Positions 7,591 to 16,766 of a stretch of 64,000 bases of DNA are shown piece after piece. A program made the position numbers and the translations under genes. The stretch's first letter is position 1. Each line of letters begins with the position of its first letter. Origin of the DNA: Acidobacteriota bacterium (GTDB lineage Bacteria > Acidobacteriota > Aminicenantia > Aminicenantales > Saccharicenantaceae); the NCBI GenBank assembly GCA_022711665.1, contig JAKLEN010000004.1, positions 312,528 through 376,527 on the forward strand, read 5' to 3'. The notes under the pieces are model-generated. The model made no database searches, was not told the origin of the DNA, and saw only the letters and a program-made list of their open reading frames with translations.

Positions 7591-9009
7591 TCAATCGAAG
7601 ATCTTTCCCGGGTTCATGATGCCGTTCGGGTCGAAGGCCTTCTTGATGCCGCGCATGAGGTCGATCTGGCGCCCGTCGAGCGTCAGGGGGAGGTACGGCT
7701 TCTTGACCAGGCCGATGCCGTGCTCGCCCGAGATGACGCCGCCCCGGGCCCGGCAGTCGCGGAAGAGCTCCTGGCGGACCGGATCGGTCTTGGGGCGCCA
7801 CTCGCTCTCCGGCACCGGCGTCATGGCCCCGTTCTCGTAGCGGGCCTTCATGATGTGGGTATGGACGTTGCCGTCGGCGGCGTGACCGAAGGTCGGCAGC
7901 CAGATGTCGTAGCGGGCCGCGACCTCCCGCACCTTGCGGACGTGCCCGGCCACTTCGGCCCGGGGAACGGCGATGTCGAGGATCTCGACGGTGCCGGCCT
8001 TGATGGCGTCGTAGATCCTGGAGCGGATGGTCAGGACCTCGTCCTGCTTGCTGGGCGTGTCGGCGATGAAGACGTCGATGGCCCCCCTCTCGCAGCAGAT
8101 CCCGGCCACGTCCTGGGAGAGGCGGTCCATCTCCTCGTCGGTCGAGGCGTCCAGGATGATCAGGAGGTGGGTGCGGCCGAGCTTGGTCGGCCAGGTCTTG
8201 CCCAGGTGCGCCTCGGTGATGACGATCGGCTCGACCTCGAGGAACTCGACGGCCAGCGGCACGATGCCGCGCTTCATGATCAGCGGCACGGTCTCCAGGG
8301 CCGGCTCGAGGGCCTCGAAGGGGACGACCAGCGAGCGCATCAGCCCGGGCCTGGCCATGAGGTGGAGGGTGAGCTTGGTGACGACGCCGAGCGTCCCCTC
8401 CGAGCCGATGACCAGGTGCATCAGGTTGTAGCCGGTGCTCGATTTCTCGAGCTTGCCGCCGAGCTCGAGGACGTCGCCCGACGGGGTGACCAGCTCGAGG
8501 CCGCGGACATAGGTCCGGATGGTGCCGTACTTTACCGCCCGGCTGCCGCCGGCGTTGGTGGCCGCCAGGCCGCCCATCATGGCGCTCTCGTCGCCGGGGT
8601 GCGGCGGGAAATAGAGCCCGGCCTCCTCGACCGTCCGGATGAAGTCGGACAGGCGCACGCCGGCCTCGGTGACGGCCATCTGGTTGTCGGCGTCGATGTC
8701 GAGGACCCGGTCCAGCCGCTCGAGCGACAGCACGATGCCGCCCCGGACCGGCACGCAGCCGCCGCACAGGCCGGTCGCCCCGCCCCGCGGCGTCACCGGG
8801 ATGCCGTGGGCGTTGGCGATCCGGAGGACGGCCGCGACCTCGGCGGCCGATCCCGGCCGGACGACGAGGTCCGGCTCGCGGGCGATCTCTTTCAGCGAGA
8901 ACTCGTCGTGGCCGTAATCGCGGGACTTGTCGGGGTCGGAAAAGGCCTGGCCAGCTCCGACGACGGCTTCGATGGCGGCCCGGACGGCCGGGGCGATCTT
9001 CGAGCTCAT
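7591..9009 (-). CDS. FAD-linked oxidase, glycolate oxidase subunit GlcD/D-lactate dehydrogenase type
   Basis: A 472-residue flavoenzyme oxidising a D-2-hydroxyacid such as glycolate or D-lactate. The N-terminal PCMH-type FAD domain (about 45-225) carries VTPRGGATGLCGG near 74-86. The C-terminal domain has the catalytic-region motif GHAADGNVH and the closing SGEHGIGLVKK. Length is normal for GlcD. No GlcE or GlcF partner is visible next to it. Start ATG 9009 overlaps the stop of the SNase-like gene as ATGA, with AAGGAG inside the upstream gene, so translation is coupled. Confidence 0.92.
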   Translation of the reverse strand: MSSKIAPAVRAAIEAVVGAGQAFSDPDKSRDYGHDEFSLKEIAREPDLVVRPGSAAEVAAVLRIANAHGIPVTPRGGATGLCGGCVPVRGGIVLSLERLDRVLDIDADNQMAVTEAGVRLSDFIRTVEEAGLYFPPHPGDESAMMGGLAATNAGGSRAVKYGTIRTYVRGLELVTPSGDVLELGGKLEKSSTGYNLMHLVIGSEGTLGVVTKLTLHLMARPGLMRSLVVPFEALEPALETVPLIMKRGIVPLAVEFLEVEPIVITEAHLGKTWPTKLGRTHLLIILDASTDEEMDRLSQDVAGICCERGAIDVFIADTPSKQDEVLTIRSRIYDAIKAGTVEILDIAVPRAEVAGHVRKVREVAARYDIWLPTFGHAADGNVHTHIMKARYENGAMTPVPESEWRPKTDPVRQELFRDCRARGGVISGEHGIGLVKKPYLPLTLDGRQIDLMRGIKKAFDPNGIMNPGKIFD

Positions 9010-9812
9010 GGGTTCTCCTTGGCGCCGCTGCGCCTGATCTGGACGGGCAGGCCGATCATGATCTGCGGCCGCCCCTTGTAGGCTTCGACCAGGCCGGTCG
9101 CCTCGACCGTCTGCCCCTCGAAATCGAGCGGGCCGGGAAGCGACCGGAAGACCTCGACCGGGATGGCGGCGTCGAAGTCCGCGCCATCGGCCTCGAGCAG
9201 GTGGAAGCCGCCGCGCTTGACGGAGCGCCGGCAGAGGAAGCGGACGGTCAGGATCTCGCCCTGGCGCCGGCCGGCCTCCCCCGCCTCGACCACCGGATAG
9301 GGCTCCCGGCGCCAGAGGCCTCGGCCGGCCTGCCGGGCCTGCGTCTCGGCCGCCTTAAGCTCCCGGCGCAGGGACTCGTCGAAGGGGAACTTGAGGAAGG
9401 CGAAGGCATAGCCCTCCCGGACCAGCGTCAGGTTGAACATCTCCCCGCCGGCCAGGCGGACGAAGGCCAGGAGCCGGCCGTAACGGTCCCGCTCCTCTGG
9501 GCCGGGCAGGAGCTCCACCTCGGCCCGGTAGAGGCGCGAGAAGGCGAACCGCTTGGCCAGGAAGGCCATCATCCTGACTGTCTCGCGCTCGTCGTCGAGC
9601 TCCGGGGTATCGATGCCGATCAGGCGGACCTTCTCGTCGGCGCGCCCCTCGAGCCGGACCTTGACCGTGTCCCCGTCGTAAACCGCCGTGACCGTGCCAT
9701 GAAGCGTTCCTCGGCCGCCTTCGGGGGCGGCCGGCCGCGGAGCGGCCAGGAGCAGCAACGCGGCGGCGGCCGCGGCGGTCAGGACGGGCGGAACGGCCTG
9801 GCGGATCCTCAA
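9006..9812 (-). CDS. Exported SNase-like (thermonuclease) protein with C-terminal OB-like segment
   Basis: A 268-residue protein. Residues 1-30 form a signal peptide or anchor. A staphylococcal-nuclease-like domain covers about 38-170: VYDGDTVKV, IGIDTPEL and RDYGRLLAFV match the nuclease core, including Arg, Asp and Glu positions of the catalytic cluster. The last 70 residues (GQTVEATGLVEAYKGRPQI) look like an OB-fold. Start is probably TTG 9812: it overlaps the transketolase stop as TTGA and has AAGGAG upstream, and no ATG or GTG fits. It sits between transketolase and GlcD with overlaps at both ends, so all three are co-translated. Confidence 0.82.
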   Translation of the reverse strand: MRIRQAVPPVLTAAAAAALLLLAAPRPAAPEGGRGTLHGTVTAVYDGDTVKVRLEGRADEKVRLIGIDTPELDDERETVRMMAFLAKRFAFSRLYRAEVELLPGPEERDRYGRLLAFVRLAGGEMFNLTLVREGYAFAFLKFPFDESLRRELKAAETQARQAGRGLWRREPYPVVEAGEAGRRQGEILTVRFLCRRSVKRGGFHLLEADGADFDAAIPVEVFRSLPGPLDFEGQTVEATGLVEAYKGRPQIMIGLPVQIRRSGAKENP

Positions 9813-11638
9813 CGGCCGAGGAGCTCCTTGGCCGCCCGGACGATGTGCGAGGCGCTGATGCCGAACCGCTCCAGGAGCTCGTCCGGCTTGCCCGAGCGCG
9901 GCATCTCGCGGACGCAGAGGTGGACCAGGGCGGCCCGGCCAGCCAGCGCCTCGGCCACGGCCTCGCCCAGGCCGCCGGCGGCGTAATGGTCCTCGACGAC
10001 GACGGCCCGGCCGCCGGTCTCGGCCACCTCGCGGGCGATGGTCGCAGCGTCCAGCGGGGCGATGGAATAGGCGTCGATGAGGCGCAAACCGAGGCCTTCC
10101 TTCTTCAGCGCCTCGCCGGCCTTGAGGGCCTCGTGGACGGTGATGCCCGCGGCGATGACCGTGACGGCGTCGCCCTCGGCCCGGCGCAGGACCTTCGAGC
10201 CGCCGATCGGGAAGCCCTCCGAGGCCGGATAGAGGATGGGCGTGGCCGGCCGGGAGGTCCGGATGTAGCACAGGCCGCGGTGCGCGGCCGCGGCCGCGAC
10301 GCAGGCCTCCGACGAGACCGCGTCGCTCGGGTAGAGGACGACGCAGCCGGGGATGGGCCGGAACATGGCCAGGTCCTCGAGCCCCATCTGCGACGGCCCG
10401 TCTTCGCCGATGCTGACGCCGACATGGGAGCCGCAGAGCTTGATGTTGGAGAACGAGTAGGCGGCCATGCGGATCTGGTCGTGGGCCCGGGTCCAGAAGG
10501 CGGCGAAGGAGGCCAGGAACGGGACGTAGCCCTTGGCCGCCAGGCCCATGCCGGCGCCGACCAGGTTCTGCTCGGCGATGTAGCCCTGGAAAGACCGGTT
10601 CGGGAAGGCCTCGAAGAACTTGTCGGCGTAGGTCGAATTCTTGACGTCGCCGTCGATGGCCACGACCGAGGGGTCGATGCGGCCCAGGGCGAGCAGGGCG
10701 TTGCCGTAGGCCAGCCGCGTGGCCGTCTTGTCCTTGTAGGCGGTCCGGGGCAGGCCCTGGGCGACGAAGGTCTTCTTCTTGCGGACCGGCTTGGGCTTGT
10801 GGATGAGGCGCTTGGCGTCGATCTCGGGCATCGGCCCGATCCCGGCCAGGGCCCGTTCGAGCTCGTCGGCCTTGAGCGGCTTGCCGTGCCAGCCGTTCTT
10901 GTCCTCGATGAAGCCGACGCCCTTGCCTTTGACCGTCCGGGCCAGGAGGACGGTCGGCCTGGCCGCCCGGCGGGCCTTCTTGAAGGCGGCCAGGATGCGG
11001 GCCATGCGGTGGCCGTCGAAGACGATGGCATTCCAGCCGAAGGCCCGGAATTTGCGGGCCAGGGCCGCCAGGTCGTGCTGGTGCATGGTCGGATCGGACT
11101 GGCCGAGGCGGTTGACGTCGACGATGGCCACGAGGTTGCGGAGCTTCCAGTTGGCCGCGGCGGCGGCCGCTTCCCAGACCTGGCCCTCGGCGCATTCGCC
11201 GTCGCCGAGGAGGACGAAGGTGCGGGCCGGCGACTTGTCCAGCCGCTGGCCCAGGGCCAGCCCGGCGCCGACCGACAGCCCCTGGCCGAGCGAGCCCGTG
11301 GCCGCCTTGATCCAGGGCATCCGCGGCGTCGGGTGGCCCTCCAGCGGGCTCGAGATCTTGCGGAGCCCGGCCAGATCGTCGAAGGGAACGAGGCCGGCCT
11401 CGGCGTAGACGGCCCAGAGGAGCGGCGCGGCGTGGCCCTTGGACAGGACGAACTCGTCGTTGGCCGGGTCGGTCGCGCTGCGGGTGTTCCAATGCATCTC
11501 CGAGAAGAAGAGGGCCGCGGCCACGTCGGCCGAGGACAAGCACGTCGAGGGATGGCCCGAGCCGGCCGCGGTGGTCATGCGCAGGCTGTGGATGCGGAGG
11601 CGGGTGGCGATCTTCTGGAGGTCGTCGATTCTGGCCAT
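9809..11638 (-). CDS. tkt: Transketolase
   Basis: A 609-residue single-chain thiamine-diphosphate enzyme moving two-carbon ketol units between sugar phosphates. The pyrophosphate domain (1-270) has the start signature TTAAGSGHP at 22-30, and GDGECAEG at 145-152 with a downstream Asn for Mg2+/TPP binding. The pyrimidine domain (about 305-470) includes the catalytic-glutamate region AEQNLVGAGMG. A C-terminal domain completes the chain. Sequence style is the shorter animal/archaeal-like transketolase rather than the 660-residue E. coli type. Its own promoter lies at 11685-11712, and it heads the SNase-GlcD run. Confidence 0.93.
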   Translation of the reverse strand: MARIDDLQKIATRLRIHSLRMTTAAGSGHPSTCLSSADVAAALFFSEMHWNTRSATDPANDEFVLSKGHAAPLLWAVYAEAGLVPFDDLAGLRKISSPLEGHPTPRMPWIKAATGSLGQGLSVGAGLALGQRLDKSPARTFVLLGDGECAEGQVWEAAAAAANWKLRNLVAIVDVNRLGQSDPTMHQHDLAALARKFRAFGWNAIVFDGHRMARILAAFKKARRAARPTVLLARTVKGKGVGFIEDKNGWHGKPLKADELERALAGIGPMPEIDAKRLIHKPKPVRKKKTFVAQGLPRTAYKDKTATRLAYGNALLALGRIDPSVVAIDGDVKNSTYADKFFEAFPNRSFQGYIAEQNLVGAGMGLAAKGYVPFLASFAAFWTRAHDQIRMAAYSFSNIKLCGSHVGVSIGEDGPSQMGLEDLAMFRPIPGCVVLYPSDAVSSEACVAAAAAHRGLCYIRTSRPATPILYPASEGFPIGGSKVLRRAEGDAVTVIAAGITVHEALKAGEALKKEGLGLRLIDAYSIAPLDAATIAREVAETGGRAVVVEDHYAAGGLGEAVAEALAGRAALVHLCVREMPRSGKPDELLERFGISASHIVRAAKELLGR

Positions 11639-11684
11639 TATGGGAATCTCCTCAGTGAACTAGGGCCGGGCCCTTGAAGGGAGG

Positions 11685-11712
11685 ATGATAGCACGAAATC
11701 ACTGACCGACAA
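11685..11712 (-). promoter_or_regulatory. Sigma70-type promoter of the transketolase operon
   Basis: On the minus strand TTGTCG (11712-11707), 16-bp spacer, TATCAT (11690-11685), about 45 nt before ATG 11638. GAGGAG precedes that ATG. Confidence 0.65.
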
Positions 11713-11760
11713 AGCCGCCGCCCCAGTATCGGGCGGCCGGCGGCGGGGCGCCGTCGGCGG

Positions 11761-12792
11761 CTAGAGGATCGGCCAGGCCCGGGGCAGGAAGATCCGCTCG
11801 TACAGGGCCATGGCGTAGCTGTCGGTCATGCCGGCGATAAAATCCCCCGCCCGGACGACGATCGGGTCGCCGGCCGGATAGGGCCGGATATAGTCGCCGG
11901 GATGCTCCATGATGTGGCCGAAGAGGTCCTCGATGATCTTCTCCGTCTTGCGAAGCTCGTCGCGGGCGGCCGAGTTGAAATAGACGTTCTGGTAGAGGAA
12001 TTCCCGCAGGTCGACGACGGCCTTCATGATGCGATCGCTCATGGCGATCCGCTCCAGGCCGGCCGCCAGGCTGGCCTCGACGACGTCCAGGACCATGCGG
12101 TCGATGCGCGTGGCGTGCCATTTGCCCAGCGTCTTGACCAGGGCCGGCGGGATGTCCGCCTCGCCGATGATGCCGGCCCGCAGGGCGTCGTCGATATCGT
12201 GGTTGACGTAGGCGATGACGTCGGAGACGCGGACTATCTGGCCCTCCAGGGTCGAGGGCATGTCCTCGACGTCCTCGTCGAAGATCCGGCCCCGGCCCTT
12301 GGAGTGCTTCTGGATGCCGTCCCGGACCTCGAAGGTCAGGTTCAGCCCCTTGCCTTCGTATTCGAGCTTCTCGACGACGCGCAGGCTCTGGTCTGCATGG
12401 TGGAAGCCGCCGGGCAGCAGCCGGCGCAGGGTCTGCTCGCCGGCGTGGCCGAAGGGCGTGTGCCCCAGGTCGTGGCCCAGCGCGATAGCCTCGGTCAGGT
12501 CCTCGTTGAGGCGCAGGGCCTTGGCGATGGTCCGGGCGATCTGCGAGACCTCGAGGCAGTGCGTCAGCCGGGTCCGGTAGTGGTCGCCGAACGGCGAGAG
12601 GAAGACCTGGGTCTTGTGCTTGAGCCGGCGGAACGACTTGCAGTGGATGATGCGGTCGCGATCGCGCTGGAAGTCGGTGCGCAGGACGTGCGGCGCCTCG
12701 GGCCGGACGCGGCCCCTGGACCGGGCGCTCGGGCAGGCCCGGGGCGACAGTATCTTCAGCTCGGTCTTCTCCAGCTCTTCGCGGATGGTCAT
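11761..12792 (-). CDS. dgt: dGTPase-like HD-domain phosphohydrolase
   Basis: A 343-residue metal-dependent HD hydrolase expected to cleave dNTPs to nucleoside and triphosphate. Seen: N-terminal [20 protein letters not shown], the HD ligands His78 (RLTHCLEV), His107-Asp108 ([13 protein letters not shown]) and a later Asp in [13 protein letters not shown]. Length fits the type 2 dGTPase-like family. I chose ATG 12792, preceded by GGGGAG; the in-frame ATG at 12828 lies before the inferred transcription start. A TATAAT box at 12822-12817 places the start near 12810. It is divergent from yggS with a fold-back element between them. Confidence 0.9.
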   Translation of the reverse strand: MTIREELEKTELKILSPRACPSARSRGRVRPEAPHVLRTDFQRDRDRIIHCKSFRRLKHKTQVFLSPFGDHYRTRLTHCLEVSQIARTIAKALRLNEDLTEAIALGHDLGHTPFGHAGEQTLRRLLPGGFHHADQSLRVVEKLEYEGKGLNLTFEVRDGIQKHSKGRGRIFDEDVEDMPSTLEGQIVRVSDVIAYVNHDIDDALRAGIIGEADIPPALVKTLGKWHATRIDRMVLDVVEASLAAGLERIAMSDRIMKAVVDLREFLYQNVYFNSAARDELRKTEKIIEDLFGHIMEHPGDYIRPYPAGDPIVVRAGDFIAGMTDSYAMALYERIFLPRAWPIL

Positions 12793-12816
12793 GGATGCGC
12801 TCCCCGGAACTGGCCG

Positions 12817-12822
12817 ATTATA
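12817..12822 (-). promoter_or_regulatory. -10 box upstream of the dGTPase-like gene
   Basis: Perfect TATAAT on the minus strand; the nearest -35-like CTTGAC is at a short 15-bp spacing. Predicted leader is about 18 nt. Confidence 0.55.
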
Positions 12823-12841
12823 ACCCAAGCGCCCGCCGTCA

Positions 12842-12945
12842 AGAAGGGGTCAAGCTTAAACGTTTTCATTTTTTTCCTGTTATCATCGAGCCCGGCTGGA
12901 AGGTCAGGAAGGAAAAAGTTAAAACGTTTAGGTTTGACCCCTTCT
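12842..12945. repeat. 104-bp fold-back element with 25-bp inverted ends (REP/MITE-like)
   Basis: Left end 12842-12866 (AGAAGGGGTCAAGCTTAAAC, continuing CGTTTT) is the inverted copy of right end 12921-12945, with only a few mismatches. Inner TTTTTTCCTG and CAGGAAGGAAAAA also pair, so the element can fold into one long hairpin. It fills most of the dgt-yggS divergent gap. The AAGGGGTCAAA-type end resembles REP elements mobilised by REP-associated transposases in other phyla (inference). No transposase is nearby. Confidence 0.8.
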
Positions 12946-12964
12946 GATTTGCTAGAATTGGGGC

Positions 12965-13630
12965 ATGAGCGCGATCACGACGAACGTCAAGGCCATCCTG
13001 GCCGAGCTCCCGCCCGGCGTCGAGCTCGTCGCCGCGGCCAAGACCCGCACGGCGGTCGAGGTCCTGGAGGCCGTCGAAGCCGGGGTCCCCATCATCGGCG
13101 AGAACTACGTCCAGGAGGCGGCGGCGGTCTTCCCGGCCGTCGGCCGCCGGGCCCGCTGGCATTTCATCGGCCACCTCCAGACGAACAAGGCCGGGAAGGC
13201 CGTGGAGATATTCGACCTCGTCGAAACCGTGGATTCGCTCGGCCTCGGCCGCGCCCTCGAGACGCGGGCCGCGGCCGCCGGCCGGACGATGGAGGTACTG
13301 ATCGAGGTCAACAGCGGCCGCGAGCCCCAGAAGGCCGGCGTCCTGCCCGACGACGCCGAGGACCTGGTCCGCTCCCTGGCGGCCCTGCCCCATCTTCGCG
13401 TCCTTGGCCTGATGACCATGGGGCCGTTCGCGGGCGACCCCGAGGAATCGCGCCCCTATTTCCGGGAGACGCGGCGGGTCTTCGAGGCCCTCCGGCGCCT
13501 GGCCGTCCCGGGAGTCGACATGCGCCGCCTATCCATGGGCATGTCCCATTCCTGGCGCGTGGCCGTCGAGGAGGGCGCCAACCTGGTCCGCATCGGCACG
13601 GCCATCTTCGGCCCGCGCCCCCGATCCTAG
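12965..13630 (+). CDS. YggS-family PLP homeostasis protein
   Basis: A 221-residue pyridoxal-phosphate-binding protein with an alanine-racemase-like TIM barrel. The PLP lysine is Lys26 in LVAAAKTRT. Further family marks are GENYVQEA, WHFIGHLQTNK, LEVNSG-type and LSMGMSHSW motifs. It buffers PLP and affects amino-acid pools rather than catalysing a known reaction. ATG 12965 has no Shine-Dalgarno, but TAGAAT at 12953-12958 lies only 7 nt before it, so the message may be leaderless. The 3' end overlaps the convergent rmuC stop by 4 bp. Confidence 0.92.
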   Translation: MSAITTNVKAILAELPPGVELVAAAKTRTAVEVLEAVEAGVPIIGENYVQEAAAVFPAVGRRARWHFIGHLQTNKAGKAVEIFDLVETVDSLGLGRALETRAAAAGRTMEVLIEVNSGREPQKAGVLPDDAEDLVRSLAALPHLRVLGLMTMGPFAGDPEESRPYFRETRRVFEALRRLAVPGVDMRRLSMGMSHSWRVAVEEGANLVRIGTAIFGPRPRS

Positions 13631-14859
13631 CGGGCTTTCGGCTCCCCGGCCTCGAGCTCGGCCGGCTCGGCCTCGGCCTCCACGGCCGGGATCTCGCCTT
13701 CGAGGCCCTTCAGCCGTTGCAGGTCCTCGATCTTCTGGATGGACTTGTCGAGCTTGACCTGCCTCGTGGTCGTCAGCTTGCGGTACTCCGAGGCGGCGCC
13801 CTCGAGCTTCTCGCCCATCTTGGCCATGCAGTCGCCGAACCGCTCCCATTCCTTCTTGAAATTCTGGACCAGCCCCAGTATCTCGCCGGCCGTCTTCTCC
13901 ATGCTGAAGTTGTCGAGCGACTGCCGGATGATGGCCAGGATGGCGAAGAGCGTGAACGGCGAGCAGAGGATGACCTTGGCCTTCAGGGCCTCGTCCATGA
14001 TCCCCGGGTCGTTCTCGTTGATGAAGGCGTAGACCTGCTCGTTGGGGATGAAGACCAGGACGTAGTCCAGGGTCTTCTCCTCCGGGTTGATGTAGTCCCG
14101 GGTCGTGACCTCCTTGATCCGGGTCCGGACGTCCCGCAGGAACTGGGCCCTGGAGGTCTCGCGGGCCGTGTCGTTGTCGGCCTCGAGGTAGCGCAGGTAG
14201 CCGTTGAGGGGGAACTTGACGTCCATATTGACCTTCAGGCCCTGCGGTAGCCAGAAGGTGTAGTCCGGGCGCGAGGCGGCCAGGTCCAGGACCTTCTGCT
14301 TGATGTAGTTGACGCCCTCGATGAAGCCGGCCAGGCGCAGGACGTCCTCGGCCATGCGCTCCCCCCACTGCCCCCGGGCCTTGGTGCTGGCCAGGGCGGC
14401 GCGGAGGCGGTCGGCGGTCTCCTGGAGCCGGGAGGTCTGGTCGGCGGCGTTCCTGAGCTGGTTCGAGACCTCGCCGTACTGGTGGGCCCGTTCCTTCTCG
14501 AAGCGCTGGACGAGGTCCTGCATCTTCTGGATGTCGCCCTTCATCACGGCCAGATTCTGGTCGATGAGCTGCTTCTTGGAGTCGAGGTCCCGCTCGCTCA
14601 GGTGGACGCGGCCGTCCAGGTTCTCCTTGGCCAGCTTGAGCAGCTCCCCGGTGCTTGCCTTGAGGGCGTCCTGGGACAGGGCCCCGAAGCTGTCGCGGAC
14701 GCGCCCGATCAGGGACTCCAGGTCCTGGATCTTCTGCGCCTCGGTCTCGTGGACCAGGGCCCGGGCGATCTCCCGGGTGTCCTTCTTCCGCATCGCGTGG
14801 ATGACGATCACGACCAGCGCGCCGAAGACGGCGCCGCCGGCGAACAGCAGGATCTCCAT
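13627..14859 (-). CDS. rmuC: DNA recombination protein RmuC
   Basis: A 410-residue membrane-anchored coiled-coil protein with an RmuC domain. Residues 1-23 form a transmembrane anchor; about 30-165 is predicted coiled coil (repeated KENLDGRVHLSERDLDSKK-like heptads). The RmuC core (about 165-365) includes RGQWGE, the family signature, and a PD-(D/E)XK-like DYTFWLPQ...VNMDVKFPL segment. RmuC limits inversions at short inverted repeats in E. coli. It is the last gene of a DUF6599-DUF362-rmuC run, 16 bp after DUF362. Confidence 0.93.
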   Translation of the reverse strand: MEILLFAGGAVFGALVVIVIHAMRKKDTREIARALVHETEAQKIQDLESLIGRVRDSFGALSQDALKASTGELLKLAKENLDGRVHLSERDLDSKKQLIDQNLAVMKGDIQKMQDLVQRFEKERAHQYGEVSNQLRNAADQTSRLQETADRLRAALASTKARGQWGERMAEDVLRLAGFIEGVNYIKQKVLDLAASRPDYTFWLPQGLKVNMDVKFPLNGYLRYLEADNDTARETSRAQFLRDVRTRIKEVTTRDYINPEEKTLDYVLVFIPNEQVYAFINENDPGIMDEALKAKVILCSPFTLFAILAIIRQSLDNFSMEKTAGEILGLVQNFKKEWERFGDCMAKMGEKLEGAASEYRKLTTTRQVKLDKSIQKIEDLQRLKGLEGEIPAVEAEAEPAELEAGEPKAR

Positions 14860-14875
14860 CAGGACTCCTTCCCCT

Positions 14876-15796
14876 CTAGATCAGGATCCCCTCGCTCCAG
14901 CCGATCTTGACCAGCTCGATCCGGGCCGGATCGCTGACGCCCAGGTGGTGGCGGGTGTCGGCCAGGGCGATGTGGTGGGGGTTCATCTGCAGCGGCCGGT
15001 CGTCGCCGAAGAACTCCCGCCGCTTGGCCTGGATGATGCGCAGCCCCGTCGCGTCGGCCGCCACCGGGTCGCGGCTGAGGATGAGCCCCTTGTATTCCCA
15101 GGTGTATTCCTTGGCGTAGTGGTGCGGGCCGATGCCGTGGAAGAGCGGCGTGAACATCACCAGGACGTTCAGCCGGGTCTTGTCCTTGACCTGAGGCAGG
15201 AACCAGATCTTGGCCAGGTCGGCGCAGGTGTCGTCGTGCCAGGCCGAGGGCTGGGGCGTGAACATGATGTAGTTTTTGATCAGGCTGCCCACGCCGGCCC
15301 AATGGTGGCTGCGCATCGGCCGGGCGTTGATGAGGGCGGTGGCGTTCTGGAAGACCGGGTTCCGCAGGACCCCCCGGTCGTCGATCGCGATCCGGTCAGC
15401 GGCCACCCCGGCCTCGAGGACCCTCCGCTTCAGGCCCTGTTCGACCTCGGCCGTCGTCGGGATGTAGCGCCAGACGTTGGTCTTGATGCCGACCGTGTCC
15501 TCCGGCTTGATGAGCGCCCGCCAGGCCGCGGCGACGTCTGGTTCGCCGACGAGGGCCCGGACGCCGTCGTCGAGCAGGCGCTGGACTACCTCGGCCGGCG
15601 GCGCGCCGCCGGCGCCGATCGGGCTCGGGTCGCGGACGAGAACGACGCGGACCTTGCCGGCCGGCGCCGCCCCGGCCCCGGAGCCCGCCGGCCCGGCCGG
15701 GAACGCGCCGCGCAGAACCGGCCTGGCCGCCCCGGCCAGGGGAGCCGCCGCGGCCGCTTTAAGAAAATCACGCCGGGTGATGGGTTTCCTGTTCAT
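14876..15796 (-). CDS. Tat-exported DUF362-family protein
   Basis: A 306-residue protein with a twin-arginine signal: ITRRDFLK at residues 7-14, then a hydrophobic alanine stretch. The mature part carries DUF362 motifs: GIKTNVWRY near 110, LINARPMRSHHWAGVG, and a late SRDPVAADATG. DUF362 proteins often hold iron-sulfur clusters, but this one lacks a clustered CxxCxxC motif. Tat export suggests a folded, cofactor-bearing periplasmic protein. The gene lies between the DUF6599 gene (32-bp gap) and rmuC. Biochemical role is unknown. Confidence 0.85.
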   Translation of the reverse strand: MNRKPITRRDFLKAAAAAPLAGAARPVLRGAFPAGPAGSGAGAAPAGKVRVVLVRDPSPIGAGGAPPAEVVQRLLDDGVRALVGEPDVAAAWRALIKPEDTVGIKTNVWRYIPTTAEVEQGLKRRVLEAGVAADRIAIDDRGVLRNPVFQNATALINARPMRSHHWAGVGSLIKNYIMFTPQPSAWHDDTCADLAKIWFLPQVKDKTRLNVLVMFTPLFHGIGPHHYAKEYTWEYKGLILSRDPVAADATGLRIIQAKRREFFGDDRPLQMNPHHIALADTRHHLGVSDPARIELVKIGWSEGILI

Positions 15797-15828
15797 CTGG
15801 TTCCCTCCTTTTGCATTTCGCCGGCCGT

Positions 15829-16758
15829 TCAGGGCCGGACAGCGCCGCCGCGCGGTCCCGTCATCAGGCCGGCCACGGCCTCCAGCCGGGCTTCCGCTTC
15901 GGCGGCCGAAGCCGCGTCGAAAACGACCGCGACGTGCCGGTCGAGCGCCAGGCAGGCGGTCCAGCGGCCGTTCTCCAGCCTCACGGCCCGGTCCTTCGAG
16001 CCCTGAAGGAAGGCCTCGCGGAAGGAGCCCGCCGCCAGCTCGGCCTGCGATCCCCGGCCATAGGCGACGATCAGGAGATCGCTTCGTCCGCTCCGGCCGG
16101 CATAGGGCGCCAGGACCGCCTCCTCCGCCAGGTCGAACCTCAGGACATCGGCGTCGGCCACGAAACGGTGAAAGTTGAGGATGGCGAAGCTGTGGAAATA
16201 ACGGATCTTCCGGGCCTCCAGGTCCGCCGGCGGCACGAGCTCCAGGATCCCCGGCTTCCGGCCCTCGCCGGGGATGGCCGCGGCCAGGGCCCGTCCCAGA
16301 TCGAGGACGAGCGCCTTCGTCTCCGGGGTCTCTTCCTCGGCGTAAACCGAGACGAAGTAGCGGTCTTTCCAGAACGACAGGAGGCCCGCCTTGTAGGTCG
16401 AGCCCTGTCCCAGGCCGGCGTCCGCGCCGTCGAGGTCGTGGGTGAAGACGCCGAAGGCGTCAGCGGACGTCCCCATGTCGAAGGCGTCCACGACCAGATC
16501 CGGCTTGCCGTCCTTGTGGAAGCGGCGGGCCACCAGGAGCTTCATGCGATAGGACCGGTAGACCTCGCCGGCGCCGTCGATGTAATCGAAGATCGAGCCG
16601 GCGTCGAAGACCTGGTCGGCCTCGGAAAGCCAGGGGCCGGCCGTCTGCGGGATATACGAGGCCAGGCGGCCGGCATCGGGCGGTTGTTGGGGTCGGCTCA
16701 TCGGGGCGATCCCTCCTAGACAGGCCAGGACGGCGGCGAGAACGGCGGCCTCTTTCAT
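15829..16758 (-). CDS. DUF6599-like exported protein of unknown function
   Basis: A 309-residue protein with a short N-terminal signal (MKEAAVLAAVLACLGG; possible lipobox LACLGG is not canonical). The mature chain has FDYIDGAGEVYRSY, DAFDMGTSADAFGVF and FHRFVADADVL, the pattern I associate with DUF6599 proteins. No catalytic residues can be named. ATG 16758 is chosen because it starts the signal peptide. Its -10 box ends only 9 nt upstream, leaving almost no leader, so the message is probably leaderless. First gene of the run toward DUF362 and rmuC. Confidence 0.75.
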   Translation of the reverse strand: MKEAAVLAAVLACLGGIAPMSRPQQPPDAGRLASYIPQTAGPWLSEADQVFDAGSIFDYIDGAGEVYRSYRMKLLVARRFHKDGKPDLVVDAFDMGTSADAFGVFTHDLDGADAGLGQGSTYKAGLLSFWKDRYFVSVYAEEETPETKALVLDLGRALAAAIPGEGRKPGILELVPPADLEARKIRYFHSFAILNFHRFVADADVLRFDLAEEAVLAPYAGRSGRSDLLIVAYGRGSQAELAAGSFREAFLQGSKDRAVRLENGRWTACLALDRHVAVVFDAASAAEAEARLEAVAGLMTGPRGGAVRP

Positions 16759-16766
16759 TCGCCCAG

